Both the position numbers and the translations under genes were made by a program. A stretch of DNA of 64,000 nt, taken from NCBI GenBank assembly GCA_030280995.1, contig JASXTE010000014.1, positions 26,733,650 to 26,797,649 of the forward strand. The letters are read 5' to 3'. The notes under the pieces were generated by a model. It was not told the origin of the DNA and did not search any database. It saw nothing but the letters and a program-made list of their open reading frames with translations. Below, in pieces: positions 20,600 to 33,500 of this stretch. This DNA comes from Hemileia vastatrix. Taxonomy: Eukaryota > Basidiomycota > Pucciniomycetes > Pucciniales > Zaghouaniaceae. Every line of letters begins with the position of its first letter. Position 1 is the stretch's first letter.

Positions 20600-23500
20600 A
20601 ACTTTATATAAAGAAAATTTCACATACATTGATAGCTCAATCTTTATTCTTTGTATCTTATAAATGCTGAATTCAATACTTCTGCTTACAAAATACTTGA
20701 GTACATGAACTTCATTTTGTTGGCCCATTCTATACAGACAATCAACTACTTGCTATTCAACTGCTGGATTCCAATTAGGCTCCTGTTTCAATTTTTTAAA
20801 CAAATTCTCTTTTCAACCTTTTTTATTTAAATATAAGACTCTTTGACTTACCATTATATATACATTTTGTGCACACCTCAAGTCTATTCCAACTCCTCCA
20901 GCCTTGATTGTACCAAGCAAAACTTGACATCTTTTGTCATTTTTGAATTTGTCCAGATTTTCATCCCTTTTTTTCATGCTCAACTTTCATACAATCTCTG
21001 TGTAGCTAATTCCATGGTCATTTAAAGCCTTTTTTATTCTGTTTCAATGGATAGAATATTGAAATGTTGTTTAAGCCCAAAATAAGTTATTGAGATAATT
21101 AATAGAATTCCTTACATTTCCAAAAAGTCTGCATATTCTGAAAATTTAACAGCCTTGGGACAAATTATCCCCCTTTCTCCCCTTAAGAAAATTTCTAAAT
21201 GACTGATTAGATGTGTAATCTTTGCTGAATTTTTCCATGTGAAAGGAAATATTGGAGGTTGATCTGGGTTTTTGTAGACAGGGTGGTTACAAAATTGCTG
21301 TAAAATTGACAGTTCTCAGAGAAACTCAGCTGAGTCCCAAGGGAGGTTGGTGTTTCAAGAAGGCCCATAATACTCAGAAAAATGTTCTTGAAGCTTTGTA
21401 AGTTTTGAGTGCCAAGGTTCTGATAATTCTACAGATATTCCTTGCTCAATTTTTTGAGGAAGTGATAAGATTGCTTCTTTAGTCCTCTGCAGGCATATGA
21501 AATTCATGAGAGTATTTATTGATTTTATTGAGCTAGAGCTTCCTCTGTTTAAGCCATTCATAAGAAAATTAATCCACAACCAGTTTTTTTGCCATCTTTT
21601 GATTCCGAGGAATGATATAAGGCTTTGAAGATCAGTTGTCCGGTGTGGTACGCGCCTGGCAGGTACCATAATTTTAGACCAATCAGCGCGCGTAGTCCAG
21701 GAAGAACAAAGGAAGTTAGTGCAGTAGGAAGTGCTAAAATTTAATATGTATTTGCGTGTTTCAAAGAACAAAGGAAATGGAAGCGCAGAAAAGGATGAAG
21801 GGTCTGCGCGCTTGGATTTTGTAGCAATATGTGCCGCACAATGGGGAATTGTGTGTTATTGATTTAGGACCGTAAAGCACTAAACAATATGGATTTGGAC
21901 TTTCCAATAATTATGTGTTATGCATTAAAGAAAAGAGATATGACTTGAGGATAATTCAAGTGCATAGTATACTGTACTGCGGCTAGTTGGGTAATGTACT
22001 GAAACAGGTAATAAGGAAGGCTAACTAGTTAAGCGAATTGTCAAAACTATGAATCTAGTATTATAGAAAGGAGAGTGGGGACTTGATCACAAAACTACCC
22101 AAGAGTCAAGGCGGCTAGGATCAGCGTTAGAGTGGGTCAAAACTGAAAATAGCGCTGAAACAAAAAAAAAAAAAAAAAAAAAAAAAACAAAGGTAGAGTC
22201 AAAAAAAACTGCATATGTGGAGTATGAGTGAAACAAGTTAATACTAGCGTTAGTAATCATAGGGTATGTTTTAGGCGCCGTAGTTGTTACAAGTGGTGTA
22301 TGTAGTTACTAATAAATAAGCTATTGTTTTACTAATATGGCGCTAGAGCCAGCGCTGAAGATCCACTAGCAAACTGTGTCTTGAGTACTGGAAAAATATA
22401 AAAGGGAGTAATATATATATAGATAGAGAGAAGAGAAATATATATATAAGTAAAATAGAATAGCGAATTAAAGATATTTCTGAGTCTTTTACCATTTGTG
22501 CGTCTGTGTGTGTATTTCATATAGTATAGTGAAATAGCGCAACATAGAGAGAATATATAGATTTAGTAGGAGTAGCTATTATTAGAGTGATTTTATTGCT
22601 ATAATAAGGCATATTTAAAGAGAGAGCTTCAAGAGGGAGTAGCTGTGGATATTAGCGCTTATTAAGAATTGAAATATCCAGATAGTAATACTTGTTTTCC
22701 TGATCTCTAAGACTCATCTCTCATCTTTAAACTTTCTAATCGAATATTAGTGTTACACATTATTGCACTGTCTTTAAAAATAAGAGTGGCAGGCGCTTCT
22801 TTTTAGAAATTGAAAAGGAGAACCAACCCATCTCGCATTGTGTCTACTGCTTAGTACTTTAGAACAGTCTACACTGGTTCTGAAGTGGTGTCCCTGTCAA
22901 GCATAGTCGATACTCAGCCTCCAAGGCCAATATATTCTGATTCTTGTGCGACTGGGGATTCTTGATTAAAATTTTAAATTATGTTAAACATTTCATCAGC
23001 TTTTATAATATTATCTTCAAAATTTTTAGTAATTCAAATGAATGCTTACTGAGCCTCATATAAAACTATTCTGTACCAAATGAGGTTATGAGTTACTGGT
23101 GGAATAGGTTGAGGAGTTTTCTTTGAAGAAGATGGACTTGCTGTCTCATAGGTAGTCAAAACAACTAGTTGGTTCTGAAGCTCCTCAAAATTAATTTTCT
23201 TTGAATCCTTCCCATAAAGAACCTTGAAAGGTAGTGAATTATCTTCAAAGTGAATTCTTATTTCATTGACCCAGTTTGATAATTTTGCAAGTGGGAAAAT
23301 GATGAGAGTTGCTGATGTCCTATCTTTCTCTTGTCCACCACCAAAGAGTTGGAATTGTCTGGCTTCACTTTGAGTTGCAGTAATTAGGCCAAGAGTTGAG
23401 AGGATCTTTCGCAAGCCCATATCATCAGCTAGAATTGAACCAATTCCTGCAGAGGATAACTCTTCTTCAAGAAATTGTTAATAATAATTATTAAAACCTA

Positions 23501-24140
23501 CTCTCAGCCAGCTGTTGTTTGCATGCCTCCACAGGTTTTCTAAATTTTTGGATAAGTTGTTTTCATTGTCTATCATAAAATTGATAGCTTGAATCTGATG
23601 CGTTTTCAGATTTGTTTTCATACCAAGTATAGATAGATTTGCCATTTGATTATCCCTTGTCCCAGAAATTTCAGAAGTTGTGTGAATACAAGAATGAGGA
23701 ATATTGAAGAAGACGGTTGAATTGTAGTGTGGAATCGGTGTCAAATCAATTTGAGCATTTAGAAATACTTCTTTAGCCTGACTTATAAAATCAGTCTAAC
23801 AAAAATGGAGGCCACAAATTCTATACTGCCTGTTTAAAAGTAGAACCAAGTATGAGCAAGAATAATATGGTATTTGGGTATTTAAAGCCCTTTCCTCAGT
23901 TAGAATTTGAGATCCAGATCCAATTTCTCCAAGTAGTTGTCCAATTTGGCTGCTCTATTTGTTAAAAATATCACCAATAGGTTTTCCTTCTCCTTCTTTG
24001 AATAATCCAAAAACATGAACTAAAGATCTTCCTCTTTGCATAATAACTGGAGTGGATACTTCATCAAATACAGATCTTTCTTTTGGAAAAAAAGGTTTAA
24101 AATTTAAAGAGAATTGTCCAATGCATCTTAAATTTGACAT
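20600..24140 (-). pseudogene. SNF2-family helicase, broken and interrupted
   Basis: Read on the minus strand from the Met at 24140, pieces of an SNF2 ATPase appear in order: an N-terminal region, the LKTHQIQAINFMIDNE segment, the ATP-binding region, ATLIIFPLAKLSNWV, LVVLTTYE, box II, motif III (RLCLTGTPLQNQ at about 22890), then after an insertion RTTDLQSLISFLGI, a C-terminal motif V block (CQVLLGTIKAGGVGIDL, about 20905) and motif VI (LYRMGQQ, about 20725). The Walker A region reads DDMGLRKI instead of a GKT form, and box II reads YEAQ instead of DEAH. With frame breaks and a 1.2-kb insertion it cannot make an active helicase. In fungi such genes act in chromatin remodelling; this copy looks like a dead member of a multicopy set. 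Confidence 0.85.
21644..22873 (+). mobile_element. 1.23-kb solo-LTR-like insertion in the SNF2 relic
   Basis: The insertion lies exactly between helicase motif III (LTGTPLQN) and the residues that normally follow it. It starts TGTGGTACG and ends TCTACA. The flanks are CCGG on the left and CTGG on the right, a 4-5 bp duplication with one CpG-type change. Inside are a TATAAAAG box near 22397 (plus strand), several AGCGC motifs and a 26-base A-run at about 22161. A shorter relative lies at 26521-27207. Confidence 0.75.
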
Positions 24141-24680
24141 TTTAATTAAATGAATTTTATGGTAACGGTGGTAGTTTAAAGAAAGAGAGGGTGAGAGAAA
24201 AGTTTTGAAAGAGAATAGAGTAGAGAATATATATAATATTGGATGAATATTCAAAATTGAATTTTTCATGTATGTTAATAATTAATGTTGACTCAAATTT
24301 TAATAATAACTAAATACAGATAAATAATTAAAAAAATTGAATTATTTTAGAACCTAAGTTTTGTGCCAATATATTAAAATTAGTTTCTTTAATAGTGTAA
24401 ATTTTTAAAACAATATATTACTATTTTTTCCCCTTATAAAAAATATATATATATTTTCTCCTACATTAAATTTTTTGAACATTGTCTTATACTTTTTTAT
24501 TCCAAGGAACAATGAGAAATTTCTATTGATAAGGGTTCAATATCAACTTTTTTCTAGAAAATTTAAAATTATGTGCAAATATTTTTACAGAGTTATATTC
24601 TTATTAATAAAATTTTTAGAAAGGACTTAAATAGTATTCTTTTTTATATATTTGTGGAAATAAAATTGATAATTGAAATA
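24141..24680. other. 5' flank of the SNF2 relic
   Basis: Very AT-rich, no gene seen. Confidence 0.4.
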
Positions 24681-24687
24681 ATATTCC

Positions 24688-24873
24688 AGGCCTTGTATAC
24701 TATGTGTCATTGAAGATATTTCTACTAATATCAAACCTGACCTCCCAACATTAAATGGATCTATATATAAAATTGAATATTATGGTATGTTAAGTGTTGT
24801 GGCTCAACCATTGCTGAAATTTGTTCCAACTGATGCTCAACTTAAATCCAAAGCTCTGCTCAAGAAGGGATAA
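24688..24873 (+). pseudogene. Unrecognised exon-like ORF
   Basis: An open frame of about 62 codons without an upstream ATG reads through segments such as CVIEDISTNIKPDLP, IYKIEYYGMLSVV and LLKFVPTDAQ and ends in KSKALLKKG-stop. It looks like natural protein sequence in an otherwise non-coding AT-rich stretch. It is probably a remnant exon; the family is not recognised. Confidence 0.3.
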
Positions 24874-24984
24874 ATTGAGGCTCAATTTAGGGCCAACTAT
24901 TTTTTCAAAATTTTTTCATATAATTGAAAAACAGTTTCCTAATTCTTTCAAAACATTTCTCCAACAATCCCCAACCTCTTTCTG

Positions 24985-25140
24985 AAAGTTTCAAAAAGAG
25001 GTAACTGCTAGCAGTTCACCCCCTGATTTCCCGTGGTGTATTTTTCTAAAGGGACAGGGGATTTTCTCTCTGGCTTTTCTCCAACTCCCTTGGTCAAGGC
25101 CTATAGCTAGTACTTTAGGATTGTCTACAATGTAAACGCA
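24985..25140 (-). repeat. Dispersed repeat, partner at 54.10-54.22 kb
   Basis: The minus strand of this segment matches 54100-54215 on the plus strand over the GGCCTTGACCAAGGGAGTTG and AACCAGAGAGAAAA blocks and the CCCCTGTCCCTTTAGAAAAA block. Confidence 0.75.
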
Positions 25141-25879
25141 AAGCAAAAGAAAATATTTTAATCCATAAATAAGGACATAAATCCATACTTGAAGTTCAGA
25201 AAGAAAAATCTACATACCAGCTGTTTTTTCCTTTGTGTGTCTCAATTCCACCACGCTAGCAACCACACTATCTAAATCTTAAATTTAAATTAGTAAATCA
25301 AATGCTTATAATTTTCAATGTTAAGCAAATGTGCAAGGTAATAGTGCTATGGTCAATGATATGCTTACAAATGTTGTTTATTTTGTGTCTGAGGGTAATT
25401 AAAGCTCTGTGAGTAGGAATAAGAGTAAGGTTAAAGGATCTATGGGTTATATTGGAGGTTCAGTGATAAATTAAGGACGGTTTATTAAAGGGGTCTATTA
25501 AAGGTGGAATTGAATATATAATTGAGTGGATTTAGTTTTACATTTCTTAGAATTAAATTATAAGATTTTGTGATAGTAGTTTAATTTATGCAAAGCTATT
25601 ATTGTTTCTTACCTTTCTTAATAATAAATTTCTTTTGAAACTCTTAAACCCCTAAACACCTTTTGATTATTAAGTTCAAATCCTTTTTGAGATTAACCTG
25701 AATATTGAGTGTTACTATAAATTACATTATTATTCACCTTGAACTTATCTTGAAGCAACATCAAAGTATCTTTAACTTATCTTCAAATTTCTCCCTTGAA
25801 TTTTTCCTCTGTGCTTTTAAGTATTCTTCAATCATCTTTACCAATCCCACTTACTCAAAAACACCCTTTACCTTTTGCA
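25141..25879. other. No clear gene
   Basis: AT-rich. The right half may hold a decayed continuation of the RT/RNase H relic on the minus strand, but the frames are too broken to call. Confidence 0.35.
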
Positions 25880-26520
25880 TAGGTTGTCTAGTGACATCAA
25901 GACTTCTCCTACAGCTTTTACGCTTAAATTTACTGCAAAAGTAAATGTTCAAGTGCTGGGTCCATAATATAAGTTATTTAACAGAATATCCTCTCCAAAA
26001 ATCTTCTTCATTAATTCAAATGACTCCTCAAAATCCTATTTCTGCTCCCACTCAAGATCTTTTTGAGTTAAGTCCCTTAAAACTGAAGACAATAACACAA
26101 AATCACAAATGAACATTCTTACATATTTATAAATCCCCAAGAATTCTTGAAATTTTGTTGTTATCCTTGGTCCTGGCCATGTAAGTACTTTGTTCTTCTG
26201 TTTTTTTTTGTTAAAATCCTTTATTATTCCATAAAAAATGTTTAATGATATCTAGCTCTGGGATACAACATAAAATTTTTGACTTTGAGACTGTTAATCC
26301 TGCCTCCTCTATCCTAAAAAGTACTCTTTCAAGAGTATTTTCATATTCCCAAATAAGACTTCTCAAGCTCTGATTCTCTTCCAGAACCTTGCAATCACAT
26401 TCACTAACTGGCCCTTTTATACTGCTGTAGTCAATGAATATTTTCATAAATTCTGGAATTTCATCCTGTTATATCCACATGATCTGCCCCTGATATACTG
26501 TCACTGAGGTGATAGCACCC
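25880..26520 (-). pseudogene. Ty3/gypsy RT-RNase H relic
   Basis: Reading from 26520 downwards on the minus strand gives the RT end (QDEIPEFMKIFIDYSSIKGP; the usual YIDD-like centre is IDYS here), then ENQSLRSLIWEYENTLERVL, GLTVSKSKILCC, and the RT-connection text PGPRITTKFQEFLGIYKYVR and DFVLLSSVLRDLTQK. Stops and a frame change occur near 26218 and 26040. The motif order matches the non-chromodomain gypsy lineage whose integrase may be the one at the left end of the window. Confidence 0.75.
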
Positions 26521-27207
26521 TGTGGTAAGATTAAAGTTTTACTAAGTAATTAAGGATCTCTTTAAACATGTGGTAGGAAAAAGTAGGCGTTTTTTAGTCA
26601 CTATTAGTTATATATAAAACTGATACATACAATTTTAACTAGAATACTGGGATGATTATTTTATTATTTGATATACTTAGACTAGCTCTGAACTTGTGCA
26701 AGGGTACCCGTAGGGAAGAAAAGAGCTGGGGAAGGGAGCTGATCATATAGGGTATATAAAAGAGAACAAACTCTTTATTAAAAGAGGATGATTAGATAAT
26801 ATAATATATAGGTATAATAGAACAGTTAAATATAAATTTAAAATATTTTATGCACTTTACTTTTTGCATAATGGGTGTGCATAGAAGAGTAGTAGAACTG
26901 TAGAATTATTTTATTGTTAAAGTAAGGATATAATTAGAGAGAGAACTTATAAGGGGAGTGACTGAGGATACTAGCGCTTACTGAGAAAAGATCTATCCAA
27001 TTAGAAAACACTTTATTTTTAAAATATACTATAACTATTCTCTTTTTTCCAATAGAATATTTACTCTTCCTTCTCCACAAAACTAACACATTATTACCCA
27101 GTCTTTAAATTATTAGAATGCAATGTGCTTCTTTTTAATAACTTAGAAAGAACCATTCTATATTGGACTTTGTCTATATCTTAGTATTATAGAAATATCT
27201 CTCTACA
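26521..27207 (+). repeat. Decayed LTR related to the 21.6-22.9 kb insertion
   Basis: It begins TGTGGTAAG and ends CTCTACA, like the LTR in the SNF2 relic. It shares the GTATATAAAAGAG box near 26754, the TACTAGCGCTTACTGAG block and the TGCTTCTTTTTA block. It interrupts the minus-strand RT relic and precedes integrase sequence of its own strand, so it is probably a 5' LTR with most of the internal region deleted. Confidence 0.65.
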
Positions 27208-28460
27208 ATTGTAGAGCTTCTAAATCACAAATTTTACTGTAATTACATGAAGGCATATTTTGAGTGCTATGCTTCAAAATATGTCTCTTATCAGAGGAAA
27301 AATCTCAGCCAGAAATCTACACCACTGAACCCATTATACATACCCAAGGAGTCATGGAAGAAACTCTCATATAATCTTATAGTGGAGTTACCCAAGTCAT
27401 AAGGATAGAATGCCATTCTCACAGTAGTTGACTGCTACATCAAGAGGGGTCAATTTGTCCCCACCACTAAAAAGGTTAAATCAGAGGGTATTTCAGAAAT
27501 AATGGTGGTACATGTCTGGAAGTTACATTTATTGCCTAAAATTATAGTATCAAATAGTGGAAGTACCTTTGAATCTAAGTTTTTAAAGACAATTTATGAG
27601 AAACTAAACATTAAGCACATCTTTTCAACAGAAGGGCACCTGAACAATTATGAGCAATATGAGATAGTGAACAAGGCAATTGAGAAATACTTGTACCACT
27701 TTATTAGAAATCAGCAGGATTATTGCATGCATTTGCTACCACCTTCTGAATTCTCATACAATAATTGGACACATGCTGTAACAGGCATTTCACCTTTATA
27801 TGCCAACTATAGATATAACTCAACATTCTTAATTGGAAACCCATCCATATTGCTAATTGCAGAATCTGAATAATGGATTCATAAAATACTGAGTATATTT
27901 CAAGAGCTAAAAGCACCACTAAAATTATCTCAGCAATAAATGAAGCTCTATCATTATCAAGGGAAACCCCAGTACTGGGAACCACAGGTAGGTCATGAGG
28001 TTTGATAGAGCTCACAATTCCTTTTCATGTTAGATCCAAGTTCCAATTTTGATCACAAGAAAGTAGGCCCAAAGAATATCAAGATATAGATATCTCACTC
28101 AGCATAAAAATTAGAACTCCCAATTTAAATGAGACAAGTGCACTAAGTGCTCAATATTTAATTACTCATAAAGAAAAATGAGAATGAAATCCCAGGGAGT
28201 TCAAAAGAACCACTTTTACCAGTCTACATAGGAAATAAAGAGAATTTATAAGTAGAGAAGATTATTTCTAAGCAGGTGTACAGGGGGAGGGTTCAGTATT
28301 TAAGGCACTGGAAAGTTTATGGAGTAGCGGATAGGTCTTGGGAGCCATTGAAGAAAATAGGAAATTATAAGTAAAAGTTGAAATAGTTTGAGAGGGAGAA
28401 CAGGGGTCAACAAGGGTAAAATGTGGCTTATGTTAGGATTTGGGGTTGAAAGGCAAGAAG
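27208..28460 (+). pseudogene. Gypsy integrase and chromodomain relic
   Basis: Plus-strand frames give a decayed integrase core. About 27400-27500 reads VVDCYIKRGQFVP. The intact 27502-27873 stretch reads LPKIIVSNSGSTFESKFLK (catalytic D replaced by N), HLNNYEQYEIVNKAIEKYL (where HPQTDGQTE is usual) and SEFSYNNWTHAVTGISP. About 28210-28380 gives a chromodomain-like VYRGRVQYLRHWKVYG and DRSWEPL. Multiple stops separate these. The loss of catalytic residues shows an old, inactive copy. Confidence 0.8.
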
Positions 28461-29587
28461 GAGGAGACCTATGGGAGCTATGAATTGTAATAGGTGGGAG
28501 AGAGAGATATTGCACAAAAAAATTTTATTGAGCAAGCACTGCAGGGCACTCCTCATTGGACAACTTATAGAGTAATCCAGTTACTTCTTAGTATCTCATA
28601 GTTGTCACCCTTACTGTTGGAAGTGCTTAAATATTCAGTCTTAGTTAATCTCACTTCTGTCTTTTTCATAGTCAGACCTGTCTTAGGCAAGTTTTAATGC
28701 TAGTAGTAGTATTCTTCCCTCATAGGTCTAAAAAAATGTAATCGAGTACTTTGAAAATATGGTACATCCATGATATCATTTTTTTAATATAAAATGTGTG
28801 TATGTGTGTGCATTAATGTTTACTTGTATAATTTTATGATTAAATTTATTAAAAATTAAGAAGTCTTAAATGTGATATATTTCTTTTTTTTCCGACTTTT
28901 TTCTTAAATTTTAATGTCAAAATAATGCAAAGAACTCCCCCTATATTCCATTTTAGTAGAGAGTCTAGATTATCCAATAAAAATTGAAATGAATAAATAA
29001 ATGATAAAAAATTCATTCATATAAAGACACAAAGATAAATCAAAATAAATTTAAGAAAATATCTGTGAATCATAAATAAATTGAAAAGAACATGCCTCAA
29101 ATTAATGTATACATAAAACCGCAGCATCATGTCTCAACAGCCTAAAACCTTAAGTTAGTGAAGTTGATAAATGTATTGTATATATTTAAATATGAAATTA
29201 AAATTGAAAACTGAAAACCTTTATTAAACCTCATGCCTTTCCTTTCTACCTAAATGTTTTTTTTCAATAGAAAATTCATTTCTTACCTTATTTCAGTCTG
29301 TCGTCTAGAAGAAGAAGAAGAAGAAGAGGAAAAGAGGAAGAACAAGAAGATATAAATAAAAGGAAATAATATAATTTAAAAAAATAAGAAGAAAGAAATA
29401 ATAGGGAATTAAATTTTAAGAGATGTAACGACAACTTTTGGAACTGTGGATAAGGAACTTGACAATGGTTTAATGGGGATAATGATAAGGTAAATATTTT
29501 TATTCTACTTAAATATCCATTATAATTACTAATAGACTTAAAGCAACCTTTATTTATTTTATATAATTTTTTTATTAGAAATTGTAG
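28461..29587. other. No gene; microsatellites
   Basis: AT-rich sequence with a short TG repeat near 28795 and a (GAA)n tract at about 29305-29345. No ORF is supportable. Confidence 0.5.
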
Positions 29588-30563
29588 TGTCAAAAAAATA
29601 ATAATAATTGTAATTTAAATTCGTAAATAATGTAAGTGATGGCAGCTAAAGGGACTCCCAAGGCCTTTTTATAGGCAAGGAGACCTCTGAAGCTCCTCAA
29701 TAATGTATATACAAAATAGTAGTAATGTGAAACAAGAAATGAAAAGAATTTTAATAAAACATAGAATTTAAGAGTAAAAATGAAACAATAAACTAAACCT
29801 GTGAGTAAGTAAATATTTTTCTCACCATAAAATCACAAAACAATTAATTAATATAATGAATTACCAAGTGAGTATGAAACATTATAAAAGTGAGAAAAAT
29901 CCTAAACAGGTATTACAATAAGATTCAAAGGGTTTAATTAACACAAATAAAATTATTTGCACACAAAAATTTATGTAATCAATTTAATGCAGTATAAAGC
30001 AATATTACTTAATTTATTTAACCATTCAAGTAATTCAATAACTATTTTAATTGAAACAAATAATAAATTTAATGATATTACTAATTTAAAGTGAGGATTT
30101 GAATACCATTTTATTATATAAGTATTTTAATTTATTTAATAATTTCACCGACACAATTAAGGGTCAAAAATGCGCCCAATATTTATGGATAAAAATATAT
30201 GAAAATTTTTTAATTTAATATATAAATTTAATTAACTAATTTTTAATTATATTATAAGTTATTTTTATCATTACACTTATAATATATTTTTATAAGTAAT
30301 TAATTATTAATTTATAAATATTAAATACATAAAAATGTGCCATGATTTTATAGAATATAATATATTTTTATATAATAAATAATTTACTTAATAATATGAT
30401 TAATATAATAATTATTTTACTTAATTTTAAAATATTTATATTATCTTATTATTCAAGAAAATATTTTATTGTAAATACATAAAGTACACAATGTTATTCC
30501 ATTATATGATTCCAATAAATTATTATGACAACTTACTGGGCTCCTGAGATAGCCTGGCTAATA
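29588..30563 (-). repeat. Putative 3' LTR of element 2
   Basis: On the minus strand it starts TATTAGCCAGGCT (a TGTTAGCC-type start with one change), directly after a purine tract. Its first 50 bases match the start of the solo LTR at 52659. A minus-strand TATAAAAAGGCC box lies near 29672 and the sequence TTTTTGACA at 29588 would close it. No second copy was confirmed, so the left boundary is tentative. Confidence 0.5.
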
Positions 30564-30599
30564 CTCCCTCACTCTAAAAAAACAATAAAAAAATGCTAA

Positions 30600-33500
30600 G
30601 ATTTTTTCTTTTTATACTTTTTTAACAGGTTAGGAATATTATAAGTTTTCTTTTCCAGGTATCCATGCATCATGTTCAGATGATTTGTTTTTATATCTCA
30701 ATTAATATTCAATACCTCTTTCAGAAGTGATAATTCTATCATTGAGAATTTTATCAATTTCTGCAGTTTCTGTGACTTCCTGAGGGTTTTTCTTAGGTCT
30801 TCCCCTTCTTTTGGGAAATAATTCACTGTTGGAAGTATAAGTTTTAAGCAATGAAATGGGGAAAACAGGATGTTTTCTATCATATGGAAAATACAATACA
30901 ACTTCTACTGCATTATCTTCAGCCATTCTTTTAACAAAAAATAGTCCCACAAAAGGATCTTTTAATTTGTTGTTTCCTTGAAGATTGAAATGGACAGTTG
31001 ATATCAACACTTCATCACCCTTGTTAAATGTGTATACTTTATGGGATTTATCCCATCGTTTCTTTTCATATTAAAATGCCTTATGAATACAGCTTTGAGC
31101 ATATTTTCTGCATAGTTGTTGCATTTGCATAAAAGACTTTACACCAGGGTTTAGTTTCAACTTTGGTAATTTATTATTGAGAATTTGAGCAGGAGTGTTT
31201 GGGACATAACCTAACCAAAGCTAAAAGGCTTTTTCTCAGTGACAGAATGAACAGTGCTATTATAAGCAAATTCAAGACCTTGCAATAGAGTAAACCAGTC
31301 ATGAGTAAATCTGTCATTGTGTTTATATCCTAATCCAAAGGCACAATACCTTCTAATCATAACTTCCAGAGTTCGAATCATTCTTTCAGCTAGAAAATCA
31401 GTCTGAGGATGGTGAGCTGTAGATAATTTCAGCTCACAGCCACAAATATCCATCAAAGAGGTCCAAAACTCAGAAGTAAATTTTCCATCTCTATCAGAGA
31501 TAATGGCTTTTGGAAATCCAATAATATTGAACATGTAAGTCCACCATAAGAAAGCTAATTCCTTTGTGGATACATCTTTGTTGGTTGGAATAAATTTGCA
31601 CATTTTGGTGAATCTATCCACAATTACCCAACAAGAGTTATAACTGTCTTTACCTGCTACTGGAAGACCAGTGACAAAATCCATGTTAATGATTTTCCAA
31701 GGAGAATCAGGTGCTTCAATATGTTGCGAAAATCCTTCTCTTTTACCTGTCAATCTTTCATATTTTTGACAAGAATCACAAGATTCAACATATAATTTAT
31801 TGTTCTAAGACATATTAGCCCACAAAGCAGTATTTTTAATTCTGATTATGGTTTTCTCAAGATCAAAATGTCCTGCTAATATGTCATCATGAAAAATTTT
31901 TAAGATGGTTTCTTTCATGGAAGAAGAAATAAAAATGACATTTGTAAGTTTTCTCCTTTAATAAATATAACCATCTTCAATGGAAAACATTCCCTTACTC
32001 AAAGCATTTTGGTACTTTGGAAGAAGATTTGTTATCAATTCTTGAATAGAAGCATTCTTTGGATCATTCAAGATTGTAACTAATTTATTTAAATCAGAAT
32101 CTTTATGATATGAATCCAGAATTAATTGCAATAGTTCCTCTTCCATATCAACAATATATATACCATGAATATGTACTTTATTATCTTCAAGTACATAAGC
32201 TGGGTTGGATACATCATTTGGAAGAGGTAATATAGAAAACATATCTACATTTAAATGAAAATTTCCAGCCCTGTGAATAATAGTCATTCTACCTCTATAT
32301 TCTTGAACACCAATTTGCCACCTAAAAATATGTCTGTTTGGTGTTTTCAAGTTCAAGAGGGATTTCACAGCACTTCAATCAGTAAATAATTCAAACTTTT
32401 GATAATCTAGATAATAATGAAGCTTTTCTAAAGCCCATATAACTGCTAATCACTCTAATTGAGTGGCACCATACTTCAATTTACTTTTTCTCAAGGTTCT
32501 TGAAATGTAACAAATTACTACTTCTGAAATTTTATTGTTAATAATTTTTTTTTGATAAAGAGCATCCCCAAGTCCAATAAAACTTGAATCTGTATAGAGG
32601 ACAAAAGGCTTCTTAAAATCTGGAAGGGCAAGGATTGGAGCTGACATCAAACATTTCTTAAATGTATCAAAAGCTTTTTGAGTATCCTCATTCCATATAT
32701 AAGCCACATCCTTTCTAGTCAATTTGGTAAGTGGTAGGGCTATGACTTGATAATTTTTAATGTATTTTCTATAGTAGCCACAAATTCCCAAAAAACTTTG
32801 TATATCCCTTACAGAAGTTGGTGCTTTTACATTCTGGATAGCAGCAAATTTCCCTTGGTCTACACATATTTCTTATTGAGAAACTACATGACCTAGGACT
32901 TTCAGGGATTGAAAACTTAATTTACACTTTTTCAAGGATAGAGTCATGCTAATTTCATCCATTTACTGGAAGACTCTTCCTAAGTGTTGGATTTGTTCAT
33001 CAAAATTTTTAGAAAAAACTATGATGTCATCAATATAAACCATTAACCATCCTTAAATTATTTCTTGATGATATTTTTTATCCATTACTTTCTGGAACAC
33101 TGATAGGGCATTTTTAGGGCCAAAAGGCATCCTAAAATATTTTTAAAGTCCCATACAAGTTGCAATTAGCAAAAAATTTTGGGAGGATTTTTCAACAGGT
33201 ATTTGATGATAACCTTTATTACCATCCAGACACCTGATGAATTTTGCACCTTTTAAGGTAGCATGTATATAGCTAATTCTGGGAAAAGGGTAAATATCAT
33301 CTACATTATATGTATTTAAAGCTCTATAGTCTCCACATAGCCTAGCTTTATCTTTCTCATAGAAGATCAAAACTGGAGATATTACACAATATTTAGGTGT
33401 AACATCCACTTTTTCAATAATATTCATACTTAATAAAGTTGAGATATTATCTTCAATATCTTTTCTCTTTGTGGGAGAAGCAGGATAAGGTTTTTTAGTA

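Noticed and set aside
22160..22187. Poly-A run as evidence of a processed retrogene or LINE
   Set aside because: It lies inside the LTR-like insertion with no upstream coding sequence.
29300..29345. GAA repeat as a coding acidic tract
   Set aside because: It is a simple microsatellite in a non-coding stretch with stops in all frames nearby.
31360..31385. GTTCGAATC-like sequence as a tRNA arm
   Set aside because: It is inside the integrase relic, and no acceptor stem or other tRNA arms surround it.
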